DNA from: Rhizobium sp. RU33A
Lineage (GTDB): Bacteria > Pseudomonadota > Alphaproteobacteria > Rhizobiales > Rhizobiaceae
Direction: 5' to 3'
DNA length: 64,000 nucleotides
Assembly: GCF_900156055.1 (NCBI RefSeq)
Contig: NZ_FTMQ01000002.1
Location: forward strand, 744,001 to 808,000
Shown here in pieces: positions 61,319-64,000 of the stretch (positions within the stretch are counted from its first letter, which is position 1; each line of letters opens with the position of its first letter). A program made the position numbers and the translations under genes. A model generated the notes under the pieces. The model made no database searches and was not told the origin of the DNA. It saw nothing but the letters and a program-made list of their open reading frames with translations.

Positions 61319-62812
61319 ATGTCCGGCCGCAGCCGGCCGAGGAGTGCCTTCTTGTTTTCCTTCGACAATAGCTACGCTCGATTGCCGCAGAGTTTTCATC
61401 GACCGGCAAGACCTGCTGCCGCGTCCGCCCCGAAGCTGATCCGCTTCAACCAGGGCTTGGCCGATGAACTCGGCCTCGATGTTACAGATACAGACGAGGG
61501 GCGGCTTGCGCAGATCTTTGGCGGGCAGGTGATTCCGATTGGCGCCGAGCCTTTGGCCCAGGCCTATGCAGGCCATCAGTTCGGCCATTTCAATCCGCAG
61601 CTCGGCGATGGGCGCGCCCTGCTGCTCGGCGAAGTCATCGACCGTGCGGGCAGGCGGCGCGACATCCAGCTCAAAGGCTCTGGCCCGACGGCCTTCTCGC
61701 GCAACGGCGACGGCATGGCAGCCCTCGGCCCGGTCTTGCGCGAATACATTGTCTCGGAAGCTTTCGCCGCGCTCGGCGTGCCGGCCACCCGGGCGCTCGC
61801 CGCCGTCGCAACTGGCGAACAGGTGGTGCGCGAGACCATGATGCCGGGTGCCGTGTTCACCCGCGTCGCTTCAAGCCATATCCGCGTCGGCACCTTCCAG
61901 TTCTTTGCCGCGCAGGGCGATGAGGCGGCAGTCCAGACGCTCGCAGACCACGTGATCGATCGCCATTATCCTGAGGCGCGCGACGCTGAAAATCCCTACC
62001 TTGCCATGCTGATAATGGTTGCCGAACGCCAGGCAAGGCTGATCGCCCGTTGGCTCTCGATCGGCTTCATCCACGGGGTGATGAACACCGACAACATGGC
62101 GATCTCGGGCGAGACCATCGATTTCGGCCCTTGCGCCTTCCTCGATGAATACGACCCGCGCAAGGTGTTCTCCTCGATCGACCAGCGCGGGCGCTATGCC
62201 TATGCCAACCAGCCTGGGATCGGCCAGTGGAACATAGCCCGGCTTGCCGAATGCCTGTTGCCGCTCCTCGATGTCGATGAGGAGAAGGCGATCGAGGCGG
62301 CGAACGCTGTTCTGAAAGCCTTCGGCGACGTCTTCCAGGGGGCATGGCTCGAACTCTTCAAGTCCAAGCTCGGTCTGACAGGCGAGGGTGCGGATGACCG
62401 GCTGCTGATCACCGATTTCCTTGAGTTGATGCATCAGGGCGAAGCTGATTTCACGCTGACCTTCCGAGCGCTCTCCAAAGTGGCTGGGGGTTCCGGCGAC
62501 GAGGTGTTGACCCAGCAGTTCAATGCGCCGGTCTCTCTGTCCGATTGGCTCTCGCGCTGGCGCATGCGGATCGGTCACGGTCGTTTGCCCGCGGATTTGC
62601 AGATGGCGATGGAGACTGTCAATCCGGTGCTGATCCCGCGCAATCACCGTATTGAGGAGGCGATCGCTGCAGCAATCTATGGCGACTTTTCCAACTTCCA
62701 CCGATTGGTAGATGCGCTCTCCCAGCCTTTCGCCGAAGACCCGGCCACCGCCGATCTGCGTGTGCCCCCGACGCCGGAAGAGCGCGTCACGCGTACCTTC
62801 TGCGGAACGTGA
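61319..62812 (+). CDS. selO: SelO protein adenylyltransferase
   Basis: A 497-residue pseudokinase-fold enzyme that AMPylates proteins on redox stress. Landmarks are LAQAYAGHQFGHFNPQLGDG, GRRRDIQLKGSGPTAFSRNG, IVSEAFAALGVPATRAL and HGVMNTDNMAISGETIDFGP. The C-terminus is TFCGT, placing Cys495 third from the end, where the eukaryotic protein has selenocysteine. Start ATG 61319 follows GAGGAAG. Single gene. Confidence 0.95.
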   Translation: MSGRSRPRSAFLFSFDNSYARLPQSFHRPARPAAASAPKLIRFNQGLADELGLDVTDTDEGRLAQIFGGQVIPIGAEPLAQAYAGHQFGHFNPQLGDGRALLLGEVIDRAGRRRDIQLKGSGPTAFSRNGDGMAALGPVLREYIVSEAFAALGVPATRALAAVATGEQVVRETMMPGAVFTRVASSHIRVGTFQFFAAQGDEAAVQTLADHVIDRHYPEARDAENPYLAMLIMVAERQARLIARWLSIGFIHGVMNTDNMAISGETIDFGPCAFLDEYDPRKVFSSIDQRGRYAYANQPGIGQWNIARLAECLLPLLDVDEEKAIEAANAVLKAFGDVFQGAWLELFKSKLGLTGEGADDRLLITDFLELMHQGEADFTLTFRALSKVAGGSGDEVLTQQFNAPVSLSDWLSRWRMRIGHGRLPADLQMAMETVNPVLIPRNHRIEEAIAAAIYGDFSNFHRLVDALSQPFAEDPATADLRVPPTPEERVTRTFCGT

Positions 62813-63363
62813 GGCCGGGGACACTCCATTGAAGCCGGACTTGCAGCGGCGCTCCTCTCGTTGAACTCGGCTTCGAAGTTGTGGCGCATCCTTGCCGGTG
62901 TCGTTCCAGCTTAACCCTCCAATAACCAAGGATTTTTCTGTGCGGTGCCAATCTTGGTGCTGTTCTGGTCCTTGTCATGCTGCGTTGCGAAGTTGCGCTG
63001 CACACGTGCTGTGCGTTGCGTCACATTTTTGCATCTGTGCAGGTCTGTGCAGCAACGGATTGTTTTTTCTGAATGTCTCGTTTGCGCCCCTCAGGAATGC
63101 AGTGGATTTTTGTGCGTCTTACACATTGTTTTTGGGGATCATAATTCATAGATCCCCTGGATTGTTATATCCAAAAAAAGTCTGTTATCGTACCTTTACA
63201 AGAATAGAAATCGTCAGTCGGCCGCCTGCAACGCAGGATTTAATCCGACTCTAAATCGAATTCGATTCTTCCTTAAAAATAGGCAGTATTGTTTCTCCCA
63301 TTATTTTGTGGGGGATGTGGGTATTGCTATGAAAAATTTTCGCATTGGGGGCTTTGACGAGAA
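62813..63363 (+). other. AT-richer intergenic region upstream of the NRPS gene
   Basis: 551 bases without a supported gene. A perfect 14-base palindrome AATCGAATTCGATT lies at 63254-63267. I found no TGA-N9-TCA site here. The drop in GC against its neighbours suggests a distinct promoter or an acquired segment boundary. Confidence 0.55.
63254..63267. promoter_or_regulatory. 14-base perfect palindrome
   Basis: AATCGAATTCGATT, 97 bases before the NRPS start. Possible operator; no known regulator could be named. Confidence 0.3.
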
Positions 63364-64000
63364 ATGGACTCAGCAACGTTTAGTGTGGGGCGTGTCGTTC
63401 CCTTGTCTTCACCGCAGTCTGGTATGTGGCTCAAGCAAAAAATCTCTGATCCAAACTGGAGTTTCATGCTGGCGGAGGTCATCGAGATCGAGGGCCAACT
63501 TGATCCGGATCTTTTTGTTCTTGCGCTTCGTCAAGTATCGGATGAGCTCGAAGCGACACGAACCCGGATCCGTGAAGTGGACGGGCACCCGCGACAGGTG
63601 TTCTTGCCGCTGTACCCCGGCGCCTTCCCCATCATCGATCTCGAAGGGGAGGCCAATCCCCGCGCTGCGGCTGAAACCTGGATGGATGCCGAGCTGCGTC
63701 GTCCGCTCGATCTCGCTCGGGACGATCTGTGGCGCAACGCTTTGTTGCGCATCGATGCGACGACCTGGGTTTGGTATCACAGCGCCCATCACATTCTTTT
63801 CGATGGTTTTTCCGGTGGTCTCATCGCCCATCGCGTCTCGGAACTCTATGCCGCCCTCGTGGAGGAACGACCTGCGGTTTCCTGCTCCTTCGGCGCTCAC
63901 GACGACCTTCGTCTGCAGGAGGATGCCTATCGCAAGTCGATCCATTTCGATCGCGACCGCCGCTACTGGATGGAGCAGTTGCAAGCCCTGCCGGATCCCG
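63364..64000 (+). CDS. Nonribosomal peptide synthetase, start, with condensation domain
   Basis: The frame from ATG 63364 is open to the window end (212 codons). It begins LSSPQSGMWLKQKISDPNWS and continues to WYHSAHHILFDGFSGGLIAH with the condensation signature H-H-x3-D-G intact. The pattern, including the WVWYHSAHH segment and the ending RDRRYWMEQLQALP, resembles the N-terminal C domain of EntF-type siderophore synthetases. Adenylation and later domains lie outside the window. The ribosome site is weak. Confidence 0.8.
   Translation, partial: MDSATFSVGRVVPLSSPQSGMWLKQKISDPNWSFMLAEVIEIEGQLDPDLFVLALRQVSDELEATRTRIREVDGHPRQVFLPLYPGAFPIIDLEGEANPRAAAETWMDAELRRPLDLARDDLWRNALLRIDATTWVWYHSAHHILFDGFSGGLIAHRVSELYAALVEERPAVSCSFGAHDDLRLQEDAYRKSIHFDRDRRYWMEQLQALPDP

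Noticed and set aside
63329-64000. Alternative frame starting at ATG 63329 before the NRPS gene
   Set aside because: It runs in another frame, is Ser/Arg/Cys-rich and loses the condensation motif seen from 63364.
1-64000. CRISPR array, tRNA/rRNA genes, IS elements or prophage genes
   Set aside because: No evenly spaced repeats, clover-leaf or rRNA-like segments, transposases or integrases were recognised by eye.

Overview
The window looks like chromosomal DNA of an alphaproteobacterium of the Rhizobiaceae (Rhizobium, Agrobacterium, Sinorhizobium and relatives). Signs of this are a fused trpE(G) gene preceded by a three-tryptophan leader peptide, a BacA/SbmA transporter, a NolR-type regulator with matching boxes, a choXWV choline transporter, a short PutA next to a divergent Lrp-type regulator, GC-rich codon use, and rhizobial-style intergenic inverted repeats. 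No rRNA or tRNA gene, CRISPR array, insertion sequence or prophage was seen.

Layout. 1-11 kb: housekeeping and envelope genes (flavin oxidoreductase end, methionine aminopeptidase, BacA, polysaccharide deacetylase, NnrU-like protein, TPR protein plus GTPase Der, a glycosyltransferase, an alpha-glucosidase and a frameshifted aminoglycoside-acetyltransferase-like gene). 11-19 kb: an ion channel with a zinc ribbon, a decayed toxin-antitoxin (TA) locus, adenine deaminase, an intact Phd/PemK-like TA pair, a cyclase/carboxymuconolactone pair and several small metabolic genes. 19-29 kb: a glycosyltransferase-like protein, a lone branched-chain amino acid binding protein, an omega-amino acid aminotransferase, NolR with its boxes, a HugZ-like protein and the choXWV operon. 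29-37 kb: a cytochrome c, then an uncharacterised locus of five genes (coiled-coil protein, unknown protein, AAA+ ATPase, unknown protein, DUF2333-type membrane protein), split by a RelE/XRE TA module.

37-48 kb: a LuxR-type regulator, putR/putA, a long intergenic repeat, a YqhA-like membrane protein, formate-tetrahydrofolate ligase, a haem-type TonB receptor behind iron-operator-like dyads, and an extensin-domain protein. 48-56 kb: the trp attenuator and trpE(G), a fourth TA locus, a siderophore-type TonB receptor, a cation efflux protein, queF and a YciI-like protein. 56-61 kb: a curli/holdfast-anchor-like locus (two repeat-rich secreted proteins, a small curlin-like protein, a CsgG/HfaB-type lipoprotein and two unknown exported proteins). 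61-64 kb: SelO and the first 212 codons of a nonribosomal peptide synthetase whose condensation domain resembles that of EntF.

The most novel-looking content is the CsgG-linked amyloid-like locus at 56.5-60.3 kb and the AAA+/DUF2333 locus at 29.8-37.2 kb. The iron theme (two TonB receptors with TGA-N9-TCA boxes, a HugZ-like protein, an EntF-like synthetase start) is also notable. Functions come from reading motifs by eye; no database search was run.
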